Shown here piece after piece: positions 26,242 through 33,612 of a stretch of 39,319 bases of DNA. The stretch is from assembly GCA_017398125.1 (NCBI GenBank), contig JAFQHE010000065.1:1-39319 (forward strand). Direction: 5' to 3'. Origin of the DNA: Bacteroidales bacterium (GTDB lineage Bacteria; Bacteroidota; Bacteroidia; Bacteroidales; UBA932). The notes beneath the pieces were generated by a model that had not been told where the DNA came from, ran no database searches, and saw only the letters and a program-made list of their open reading frames with translations. Numbering within the stretch: the first letter of the stretch is position 1; every line of letters starts with the position of its first letter. The position numbers and the translations under genes are program-made.

Positions 26242-26249
26242 CAAAGATA
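26242..26249 (-). promoter_or_regulatory. Candidate -7 element of ackA-ptb-buk
   Basis: On the minus strand TATCTTTG matches TAnnTTTG exactly and predicts a leader of about 40 bases before ATG 26198. No TTG lies at the usual upstream spacing. Confidence 0.4.
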
Positions 26250-26313
26250 GAAAAATATAGCTCTTTTACACATAAAATTGTGCAAAAAAATTAATGAAGT
26301 ATGATTAAAGGAA

Positions 26314-27267
26314 CTACAGTTCAGGGATTCTCGGCAACATATCCTTGAGCTGCGGAACTATATACCTTGTAAATGCCAGCAGATCATCATCGGCAGGAAC
26401 CATAACCTTTACGGCATGCTCCAGAACAGCCACTTCAATATCTTCACCCATAGAGCGGCTTTCGCCGTCAAACTGGATAAGGCCCGGCTTACGACGCCTG
26501 ATCTTTACCGATTTGGTACGGAAAGTATCAATAAATTCTGAATATTGTATAGTCTTGAAAAGAAGCCCGGCCGCGAGGAGTGGCATGGAGACAAGCGGGG
26601 CACGCTTCCAGATTACCATATCTATCATACCATCAGATATGCTTGCCTCAGGCGCTATAAAAACGTTGTTACCCCATTGGGCACTGTTTGCAAATGTAAT
26701 CAGGAAAGCTTTGGAATCATAAACCTTTCCGCCAATTTCAATTGTATAGCTCTCCCTGACATACTTAACATACTCTTTTGCACATTGCTCCATATATGTG
26801 ATCAACCCCCTTGTTCCGGCAGTATTGAACTTATCGCCGACAACCGCCTCAAACCCGAGACCTGCAGTGCAAAAGAATATCTCATCATTGATGCGTCCTG
26901 CATCAATTTCAACCGTATCACCCTCAAGAATAGTGTCTACTGCCCCATAAAATGAAAGAGGAATCTTAAGATGACGTGCCAGTCCGTTTCCCGACCCGAA
27001 TGGAATTATGGCCAATTTTGTGTCGGTATACAACAACCCTTTGGCCACCTGGTTTACAGTGCCGTCTCCACCCACAGCCACAACGATGTCATATCCCTGT
27101 TCACCGAATCCTTTTGATGCTTCATACGCATCTCCGGCCCCCTTGGTCATGTAGTAGATTGCACTATACCCCTTACCAACAGTAAAGGCCTCATGAAGAT
27201 ATTCAATGAGGTGTTCCTTATTCCCTGTCCCTGAAATGGGGTTTATTATGAAGGCAATCCGTTTCAT
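26314..27267 (-). CDS. YegS/LCB5-type diacylglycerol/lipid kinase
   Basis: A 317-residue lipid kinase of the diacylglycerol-kinase catalytic (DAGK_cat) family, expected to phosphorylate a diacylglycerol- or sphingoid-type lipid at the inner membrane. It opens MKRIAFIINPISGTGNK, with the nucleotide-binding GGDGT (residues 66-70) and PFGSGNGLARHL (89-100), and a C-terminal domain ending in the conserved FDGES-containing strand. The start at 27267 is fixed by the family motif; an upstream ATG at 27351 would add 28 residues that run antisense into comEC. The lipid substrate is not decided by sequence; Bacteroidetes make sphingolipids, so a sphingoid base is an alternative. Confidence 0.88.
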   Translation of the reverse strand: MKRIAFIINPISGTGNKEHLIEYLHEAFTVGKGYSAIYYMTKGAGDAYEASKGFGEQGYDIVVAVGGDGTVNQVAKGLLYTDTKLAIIPFGSGNGLARHLKIPLSFYGAVDTILEGDTVEIDAGRINDEIFFCTAGLGFEAVVGDKFNTAGTRGLITYMEQCAKEYVKYVRESYTIEIGGKVYDSKAFLITFANSAQWGNNVFIAPEASISDGMIDMVIWKRAPLVSMPLLAAGLLFKTIQYSEFIDTFRTKSVKIRRRKPGLIQFDGESRSMGEDIEVAVLEHAVKVMVPADDDLLAFTRYIVPQLKDMLPRIPEL

Positions 27268-27272
27268 AGATA

Positions 27273-27307
27273 CAAAGATAATCCAACTTTTATTAACTTT
27301 ACGCAAA
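27273..27307 (-). promoter_or_regulatory. Candidate promoter of the lipid kinase
   Basis: On the minus strand TTTG (27307-27304), a 23-base spacer and TATCTTTG (27280-27273) fit the Bacteroidetes layout with a long spacer. The -7 element ends only 5 bases before ATG 27267, so the transcript would be leaderless or nearly so. Confidence 0.4.
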
Positions 27308-27323
27308 ATTTTTGTGGGCAAGC

Positions 27324-28415
27324 ATGAGGGGTGAGATTCTTTTACTGGCATTTATTATCGGCAACATAGCGCTTAAGCCATTGGAGCATAGGGGGTATCC
27401 AGACTCATTCTCCCTTATTCTGGCAATATCCATTTTAATAACAGCAACTTATCGGACAGAGTTCAGGCTAAAATGGAAATTTTTCACAATCAACACCGCA
27501 TATATAATATTTTTTCTGATCGGAATGCTCAATGGTACAAGAACATCCAGCCGGTCAGATTCTACCATAGAGAGCGTTAGCGCAACATACATCAAAGAGG
27601 TTTTGCAAAATACAAGAAGACGCTTTACAGAAAGAACAGGCGAAATTATTGATGATGACCAGTCACGGGCAGTTATTCTTGCACTGACAATTGGAGATAA
27701 AGAGCATATTGCATCTGAAACAAAAATGGCATACCAAAAATCGGGGGCGATGCATCTGCTCGCGCTGTCGGGACTACATATTGGTACAATTTATGGCATA
27801 ATGGGCCTGCTGCTTCTCTTTTTGAATTTCAACCATCTCTCCCGACAGTTAAAACATCTTATTACATCATTTGCCATAATCATTTATGCCGCTTTTACAG
27901 GATTTGGGCCATCTGTCATGAGAGCCGCAATCATGATAATTACGCACAATATAGTCAAGATGAGTGGAAGAGAAGGCGGCAGATGGAGCAGCTTGATATA
28001 CTCTGCTACAATTATACTTCTCATATTTCCTGAATCAATTTCTAAAATAGGATTCCAGCTCTCATATTGTGCCGTTGCAGGAATTATTTTTATATACCCC
28101 GAACTTGAAAAATCTTTGAATCTCAACAACAGATTTGCAAAAAAAATCATCAAACCGATATGGAATATGCTCTCCATTTCTGTAGCATGCCAGATTGCCA
28201 CTTTACCCTTGGTCTGGTACTATTTCAAAACCGCTCCACAATACTTTTTAATTACCAATCTGTTTGCAGTCCCTTTAGTTTCCATTGCAATATATGCTTT
28301 TGCTGTGGCATATATAACCTACGGAATTCCATATTTGGGAGAAATCTCAACTTTTATTGCCGAAAGAACAATTATGCTCCTAAATGATATAATAACCGCT
28401 ATAAGCAAAGTGTAG
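27324..28415 (+). CDS. comEC: Core-only ComEC/Rec2 family membrane protein
   Basis: A 363-residue polytopic membrane protein with the ComEC/Rec2 competence core, the channel thought to bring single-stranded DNA across the cytoplasmic membrane. The signature HLLALSGLHIG is at residues 144-154, and further helices include AAFTGFGPSVMRAAIMI and FPESISKIGFQLSYCAVAGI. Full ComEC proteins in related bacteria are roughly 650-750 residues, with an N-terminal OB-fold domain (DUF4131) and often a C-terminal metallo-beta-lactamase domain. Here the N-terminus has only two or three helices and a short charged linker, and the protein ends right after the membrane core, with no remnant of either domain downstream. 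ATG 27324 is preferred over the in-frame TTG 27312. Confidence 0.82.
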   Translation: MRGEILLLAFIIGNIALKPLEHRGYPDSFSLILAISILITATYRTEFRLKWKFFTINTAYIIFFLIGMLNGTRTSSRSDSTIESVSATYIKEVLQNTRRRFTERTGEIIDDDQSRAVILALTIGDKEHIASETKMAYQKSGAMHLLALSGLHIGTIYGIMGLLLLFLNFNHLSRQLKHLITSFAIIIYAAFTGFGPSVMRAAIMIITHNIVKMSGREGGRWSSLIYSATIILLIFPESISKIGFQLSYCAVAGIIFIYPELEKSLNLNNRFAKKIIKPIWNMLSISVACQIATLPLVWYYFKTAPQYFLITNLFAVPLVSIAIYAFAVAYITYGIPYLGEISTFIAERTIMLLNDIITAISKV

Positions 28416-28503
28416 CCAAATTTTATAAACTATTTTTTCTTAAGACAATAGCTTCTTTTTATTATAAAATGAAATTTACCATCACATTTTAATTATAATT
28501 TTT

Positions 28504-28534
28504 TTTGCAGTTACCATTTTTCTACTTATCTTTG
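28504..28534 (+). promoter_or_regulatory. Promoter of the RRM protein gene
   Basis: TTTG (28504-28507), a 19-base spacer and TATCTTTG (28527-28534) match the Bacteroidetes consensus perfectly. The predicted start near 28538 gives a leader of about 50 A-rich bases before ATG 28591. Confidence 0.65.
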
Positions 28535-28590
28535 AATAGCAACTTTTAAAACGAAACACAAAAAAACAACCTAAACAAATATTACATCGT

Positions 28591-28845
28591 ATGAATATTT
28601 TTGTATCAAGCTTAAGTTTCAGAGCAAGAAAGGAAGATCTTATTGCACTATTTTCTCCATACGGAGAGATTACAACTGCCAGAATAATTTTAAGCAAAGA
28701 GACTCACAGATCCAAGGGTTATGGCTTTGTAGAAATGGCAAACGAAGGGGAGGCACTAGCAGCCATCAATGCATTGAACGGAACTGAACACATGGGACGC
28801 ACAATTAATGTTGAGGTTGCCAACGAAAGACCCGAAAAACAATAA
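28591..28845 (+). CDS. Single-RRM RNA-binding protein
   Basis: An 84-residue protein that is essentially one RNA-recognition motif. RNP2 is NIFVSSLSF (residues 2-10) and RNP1 is SKGYGFVEM (about 41-49), with the usual aromatic residues for RNA stacking. A short charged tail, ERPEKQ, ends the protein. Bacteroidetes carry several such proteins, and some (RbpA/RbpB in Bacteroides) are reported to influence polysaccharide-utilisation genes; whether this one does is unknown. It is a single-gene unit with a perfect promoter and a strong terminator, a layout expected for an abundant small RNA-binding protein. Confidence 0.92.
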   Translation: MNIFVSSLSFRARKEDLIALFSPYGEITTARIILSKETHRSKGYGFVEMANEGEALAAINALNGTEHMGRTINVEVANERPEKQ

Positions 28846-28886
28846 AAACTCTTAAATACCTAACTTTAATTCAATTAAAATTCATC

Positions 28887-28919
28887 AAAAAGGAGTGCCC
28901 TATTTGGACACTCCTTTTT
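28887..28919 (+). terminator. Bidirectional terminator between RRM gene and DPP11
   Basis: GGAGTG (28892-28897) and CACTCC (28909-28914) form a stem flanked by A5 on the left and T5 on the right, so it can stop transcription on both strands: the RRM gene on plus and the S46 peptidase on minus. Confidence 0.8.
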
Positions 28920-28934
28920 ATTGTACGGAGAGGA

Positions 28935-30950
28935 TTATCTTATAATCTCCATCTCATCAAGCAGATGCTGGGCTCCGGCAAGTTTGTCAATCAGGAAGAG
29001 GGCATATCTTATATCGAGCGCGATGTTTCTGCAAACATCAGGGTCAAAGACCACATCACTCATTGTTCCCTCCCACACTCTGTCAAAGTTTACGCCAATG
29101 AGGTTTCCGTTAGCATCAAGTACAGGACTTCCCGAGTTGCCGCCACTTGTGTGGTTTGTAGCAATGAAAGCAACCGGAACAGATCCGTCAACCTCCCATA
29201 CGCCATAATCTTTTGCAGCATAGAGATCTCTCAATTTCTGAGGTATATTATAGTCATAAATTTGTGGATTGTCCTTCTGCATAATACCCTCAAGTGACGA
29301 TACAGGTGTGTAATATACTGCATCTGACGGAGAATATCCTTTTACAGAACCGTATGCTACTCTCAATGTTGAATTTGCATCCGGATAGAAGACTCTCGTT
29401 CCCCTATTGACCTTATTGTACTCAATCTGCCCCCTCATGTAGGTTCTGTACAAAAGTGCAAGTTCATAGTTTATGCTGTCAATCTGAGGCTTTATATTAT
29501 CATTGAAATATCTGTTGGTCTCCACATATACTTGTGCAGCCTTTGCAAGAGATTCATCATTGAAGAGATCATCGGCCCACGCCTCTACAGAGCCATATTT
29601 TGACAATGTCTCCTTAAAGTAAGGTGCTTTATACTGATCAGAAACCGACTTGTCATACTCTGTGAAAAGAGCAATGAAAATATCCTTGTCAATCGGCTGG
29701 AAATAGTCTTTATAGAAAGCTGCAGAATCTTTTTTAGGATTTGCTGCGTATGAAAGGATCTCAACTGCATTGATAGCCTCTTTCTGATAATCAGCCACAA
29801 AAGCAAGCGGTTCAAGTGCTGCATAAAGTGCTGTAAACTTCTCAACAAGGCCCTCATATTCAGGTTTTCCCTTTGACCACTCAGTAAATTTGGCTTCGAA
29901 TTCCTGCTTGTTTTCTATTGCCTTCATTTTATAAATGCCTTTCATCTCTCCTTGCCATTTCTTCCAAGCATTTGAGACATTGGCATTTTTGGATGCATAC
30001 TGGATTCTTACAGCAGGATCCTTTTCCATCTCACGGTTCTGAATATCAAGACGCAAAGTCCTTAACTTAATCTTATGAGGGTTTGAAAGTTCCGCAGTGT
30101 ACCTGACAGCATCAGACATCAGGTACTCATTTGTTCTGCCTGGAAATCCGTAAACAAGTGTAAAATCACCCTCTTTAATGCCCGATGCATTAATCTTGAA
30201 AGATCGCTTTGGTTTATATGGAACATTGTCCGGAGAATAGGCAGCCGGCTCATTATCCTTGCCGGCATATATTCTGAAAAGGCTGAAGTCTCCGGTATGA
30301 CGTGGCCACATCCAGTTGTCAGTATCACCACCGAACTTTCCGATTGATGAAGGCGGTGCTCCAACAAGGCGTACATCGGTAAAGACCTTATAAACCCATA
30401 CAAAATATTGGTTGCCGTAATATAAAGGTGCAACACGCGCCTGAAGTCCCTTACCCTTTGACTCTGCATCTTTTTTGATCTGATCAGAATTTTTCTTTAC
30501 AAGAGCCTCTCTCTCCTGTTCTGTCATTGCCGGATCGTAACCTGCAAGAACCTTGTCAGTCACATCTTCCATATACTCGAGAAACGAGACTTTAAGATTC
30601 TTGTTAGGCAGCTCCTCAGCACGTGACATAGCCCAAAAGCCATCTCTAAGGTAATCATGCTCAACAGAGCTGTGAGACTGAATCTGGCTGTAACCGCAAT
30701 GGTGGTTTGTAATCAAAAGTCCCTCATTTGAGATAATTTCACCTGTACAACCTCCATTAAAATGGACAATTGCATCTTTTAGTGATGAGTTGTTTACAGA
30801 ATAGATATCCTCTGCAGTAAGTTTGAATCCTTTGGACTGCATATCAGCAATTCTCTGTGCTATTTGAGAAGGGAGCCACATGCCTTCATCTGCAAATACA
30901 AACAGTGAACTGAACAACAAAATTGTTGTAATTAATAATTTTTTAGTCAT
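28935..30950 (-). CDS. S46-family dipeptidyl-peptidase, DPP11-like
   Basis: A 671-residue secreted or periplasmic serine exopeptidase of family S46, releasing N-terminal dipeptides from oligopeptides. A Sec signal peptide (MTKKLLITTILLFSSLFVFA) precedes DEGMWLP, the usual mature start. The triad is H84 (TNHHCGY), D221 (RHTGD) and S606 (GNSGSP). The S1-pocket motif reads NFDRVWEGT, with Arg624; in this family Arg at this site (R673 in Porphyromonas DPP11) gives preference for Asp/Glu at P1, while DPP7 has Gly, so I call it DPP11-like. The start at 30950 is chosen because the signal peptide begins there; an upstream ATG at 30974 would add 8 residues. It is a single-gene unit. It fits with the M3 peptidase and amino-acid symporter elsewhere in the window. 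Confidence 0.93.
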   Translation of the reverse strand: MTKKLLITTILLFSSLFVFADEGMWLPSQIAQRIADMQSKGFKLTAEDIYSVNNSSLKDAIVHFNGGCTGEIISNEGLLITNHHCGYSQIQSHSSVEHDYLRDGFWAMSRAEELPNKNLKVSFLEYMEDVTDKVLAGYDPAMTEQEREALVKKNSDQIKKDAESKGKGLQARVAPLYYGNQYFVWVYKVFTDVRLVGAPPSSIGKFGGDTDNWMWPRHTGDFSLFRIYAGKDNEPAAYSPDNVPYKPKRSFKINASGIKEGDFTLVYGFPGRTNEYLMSDAVRYTAELSNPHKIKLRTLRLDIQNREMEKDPAVRIQYASKNANVSNAWKKWQGEMKGIYKMKAIENKQEFEAKFTEWSKGKPEYEGLVEKFTALYAALEPLAFVADYQKEAINAVEILSYAANPKKDSAAFYKDYFQPIDKDIFIALFTEYDKSVSDQYKAPYFKETLSKYGSVEAWADDLFNDESLAKAAQVYVETNRYFNDNIKPQIDSINYELALLYRTYMRGQIEYNKVNRGTRVFYPDANSTLRVAYGSVKGYSPSDAVYYTPVSSLEGIMQKDNPQIYDYNIPQKLRDLYAAKDYGVWEVDGSVPVAFIATNHTSGGNSGSPVLDANGNLIGVNFDRVWEGTMSDVVFDPDVCRNIALDIRYALFLIDKLAGAQHLLDEMEIIR

Positions 30951-30990
30951 ATAAGTTAATTTAAGTGTTATCATAAAAACTCTACTTTTA

Positions 30991-30998
30991 CAAATGTA
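30991..30998 (-). promoter_or_regulatory. Candidate -7 element of the DPP11 gene
   Basis: TACATTTG on the minus strand matches TAnnTTTG exactly and predicts a leader of about 37 bases. The nearest upstream TTTG is 25 bases away, longer than usual. Confidence 0.35.
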
Positions 30999-31011
30999 AA
31001 AAAAGTTTTAC

Positions 31012-31019
31012 TACTTTTG
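31012..31019 (+). promoter_or_regulatory. Candidate -7 element of the AI-2E permease gene
   Basis: TACTTTTG matches TAnnTTTG exactly and predicts a leader of about 28 bases before ATG 31051. No TTG lies at the right upstream spacing. It is back-to-back with the DPP11 element 13 bases away. Confidence 0.4.
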
Positions 31020-31050
31020 GAGCCAAAACAACAATAGATTTCACCATATT

Positions 31051-32160
31051 ATGAATAAACTTGCAAAATATATCATAATTGCATCAGTTTCTGCGATTAT
31101 ACTATTCCTTGCCTGGTATTTCAGTTCTGTCCTTACATGTATACTTGTATCTGCAGTTCTTGCCCTGATAGGAAAACCACTTGTAGAGTTGCTCACCTCG
31201 CTGAAAATAGGAAAATTTTCAATCAGCAACTCTATTGCAGCAGCTATTACCCTGGTTCTGATTGTTGCATTGTGTCTTATCCTCTTCTTCTTTATTGTTC
31301 CTCTGGTTGGATCAATTTTCAGCGACCTGAGCAATATTGACTGGGATGGCATAAAGGCGAAACTTGCAGTTCCACTTATGAACTACAACCTAAAATTACA
31401 TCAGATGTTCCCTACAATGGACAGCGATATTACCATTGAGTCTCTGGTAATGAACAAAATGCGTGAAATAATCAATTTTGGGGCATTTGCAGACACCTTT
31501 GGTTCAATAACATCATTCATAATAAATTTCTTCATATCAGCATTTACCGTTGTGTTTGTAACCTTCTTCTTCCTTAAAGACAAAAACACATTCACCAACA
31601 TGATACTTGCTATTGTACCTACAAAATTCGAGGAGAACACAAAGCGAGCAATGGACAGCGTAAACAGATTGCTTGTGAGGTATTTCAGTGGAATATGCAT
31701 AGAGGCAATGCTTATTACAGTACTGAACACCATCGGACTCCATTTTATTGGCGGACTATCGTTTCAAATGTCAGTTGTATTGGCATTTCTGTCGGGAATA
31801 TTGAATGTAATACCATACATCGGTCCTTTGGCTGCAGGTGCTTTTGGAACCATTATGGGCATGATCTCATTGGTAGGCTCATTCAACGAGATGGCTTTGG
31901 GCATTTTCGTACTTAAATTTGTTGCCATCTTTGTTGTAACTCATCTTATTGATGTATTTGTTTTCCAGCCTTACATCTACTCAAACAGCGTGAAGGCACA
32001 CCCTCTTGAAATTTTTATTGTAATCCTTATGGCCGGACACATAGGCGGTATAATAGGAATGCTCGTAGCGATACCTGCATATACAGTATTACGAGTCTTT
32101 GCAAAAGAGTTTTTCTCAAATTTCAAGGTAGTACAGAAGCTCACCGACAGAATGGAGTAA
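31051..32160 (+). CDS. AI-2E (PerM/YdgG) family membrane transporter
   Basis: A 369-residue polytopic membrane protein of the AI-2 exporter-like (TqsA/PerM) superfamily. About eight hydrophobic segments are visible: a pair at the N-terminus, a long amphipathic extramembrane stretch (about residues 95-155), then the rest, including FLSGILNVIPYIGPLAAGAFG, the most conserved family segment, and a final LIDVFVFQPYIYSNSVKAHPLEIFIVIL-type region. Members are reported as AI-2 exporters or Na+/H+ antiporters, so the transported species is uncertain. A bidirectional terminator separates it from the convergent TPR gene. Confidence 0.88.
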   Translation: MNKLAKYIIIASVSAIILFLAWYFSSVLTCILVSAVLALIGKPLVELLTSLKIGKFSISNSIAAAITLVLIVALCLILFFFIVPLVGSIFSDLSNIDWDGIKAKLAVPLMNYNLKLHQMFPTMDSDITIESLVMNKMREIINFGAFADTFGSITSFIINFFISAFTVVFVTFFFLKDKNTFTNMILAIVPTKFEENTKRAMDSVNRLLVRYFSGICIEAMLITVLNTIGLHFIGGLSFQMSVVLAFLSGILNVIPYIGPLAAGAFGTIMGMISLVGSFNEMALGIFVLKFVAIFVVTHLIDVFVFQPYIYSNSVKAHPLEIFIVILMAGHIGGIIGMLVAIPAYTVLRVFAKEFFSNFKVVQKLTDRME

Positions 32161-32216
32161 CCCTAAAAACAATACTTCCAGACCCGATTCATTCAATCGG
32201 ACAATACTGCATAATT

Positions 32217-32246
32217 AAAAAAGCTGGCCCTTGGGTCAGCTTTTCT
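32217..32246 (+). terminator. Bidirectional terminator between AI-2E permease and TPR genes
   Basis: GCTGGCCC (32223-32230) and GGGTCAGC (32233-32240) pair as an 8-bp stem with one G-T wobble and a 2-base spacer, flanked by A6 on the left and TTTTCTTTT on the right. It can end both convergent transcripts. Confidence 0.78.
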
Positions 32247-32267
32247 TTTCTTAATCCGAGAAACAAA

Positions 32268-33593
32268 TTATTTCTTTGAATTCTCCTGTACGAATTGGTT
32301 ATATTTCTCGTAGTTAGCCTGGTTCTGAGGATCCTCATCACGGAATCTGAAATATACGTTCTTTAGAAGCTCAGCAACATAAGACTGAAGCTCAACATCA
32401 TCAGTTAGAGTAAATGCTTTCTCAAGTGGCTGAAGTGAACTCTTCAAAGTCTCGTCCAACTGTTTTAGCAACTCATTGTATTTTGCATCGTCAGCCTCAA
32501 GGTTAGCCTGGTTCTGAATATCAACAGCCCAGTCATAATATGTTTTACCCTCGCTGAATGGAGCCCAGAAATAGTTAGGATCAACCTCTGCAGATTTTTT
32601 GTAAGCCTCAATAGCTTTTGGATAATCAGCCAATTTTACATAAACATTACCCTCTGCATAATACAAACTTGCGTTCTCAGGCTCATTGCTCTGAGCTGTC
32701 TTCAAAAGCTCAACCAATTTTGAAGGCTCCTCATTTGTCTCCATGTAGATATTGATAAGACCTACCAAGATGCTCTGGCTTAGAGGGTATTTAATGAAAC
32801 CGTTGTTCAATGTCTCCATTGCCTTTACAGTGTCACCACCTTTCTTGTAGCAATCCGCCAAAGAAGCAAATACATCACCCTCCTGTACATAGTCAATATT
32901 TACACACTCCTCAAAGAATTTCTTTGCTCTCTCAGAGTCACCTGCCAAAGAAGCAGTAACAGCAGAATAATAGATCATAGTGCTGTCAACTGAACCTATA
33001 AGAGGATGTTTTGCCACCTCAGCAGCCTTCTCAAACATTTTTGAGGCATGAGCATTGTCACCGATAGCGTAGTAAGACATACCCTCACCCATATAGCGAC
33101 TGTGAATACCTTTCATGCTCTCTACCAATACTTTGTTCTGAGCGCCTTTAGTATCCAACTCATTTGCTTTAGAGAATGCAGCAAATGCCTCCTCCAACAA
33201 ATTAACACCTTCTACTGCAGGTTTTGTAACAATCCAAGCTGCCAATTGGCCATTTGCATCATAGTAAAGTTTTTTGTCAGCGTACTCATCTACATTATAA
33301 ACAGTACCGTTAATCTCCTCTTGAGCTGAAGAAAGAATCTGATGATCCTTCAAAAGCATCTTAGCCTCCATCTGAGTCATTCCGCCCCATACACCTTGAA
33401 CAGGAGCATCATAACAATCAGCATAAGCTGTTCCCAACTTAACCCATGTAGCAGGATTAGCTGATTTTTTCGGATTCTCTGACTCAACTCTTGCCTTTGA
33501 CAATACCTTGAGTGCATTGGCTACATTCTGTGATTGGGCATTCAATTGTGCTACAAAAAGCACTAATGCCAATGAAATGAATAATTTTCTCAT
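32268..33593 (-). CDS. Secreted tetratricopeptide-repeat protein downstream of gyrA
   Basis: A 441-residue periplasmic protein with a Sec signal peptide (MRKLFISLALVLFVAQLNAQ) followed by an all-helical TPR array. The clearest repeats are around ALYYAEGNVYVKLADYPKAI-like sequence and AEVDPNYFWAPFSEGKTYYDWA, residues about 320-365. There is no lipobox and no enzymatic motif. TPR arrays usually serve as protein-binding scaffolds. It follows gyrA by 19 bases, an arrangement I recall in other Bacteroidales, so it is probably translated from the gyrA transcript despite having no obvious link to DNA topology. The function is unknown. Confidence 0.85.
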   Translation of the reverse strand: MRKLFISLALVLFVAQLNAQSQNVANALKVLSKARVESENPKKSANPATWVKLGTAYADCYDAPVQGVWGGMTQMEAKMLLKDHQILSSAQEEINGTVYNVDEYADKKLYYDANGQLAAWIVTKPAVEGVNLLEEAFAAFSKANELDTKGAQNKVLVESMKGIHSRYMGEGMSYYAIGDNAHASKMFEKAAEVAKHPLIGSVDSTMIYYSAVTASLAGDSERAKKFFEECVNIDYVQEGDVFASLADCYKKGGDTVKAMETLNNGFIKYPLSQSILVGLINIYMETNEEPSKLVELLKTAQSNEPENASLYYAEGNVYVKLADYPKAIEAYKKSAEVDPNYFWAPFSEGKTYYDWAVDIQNQANLEADDAKYNELLKQLDETLKSSLQPLEKAFTLTDDVELQSYVAELLKNVYFRFRDEDPQNQANYEKYNQFVQENSKK

Positions 33594-33612
33594 GATTTAA
33601 ATATTATTGATG

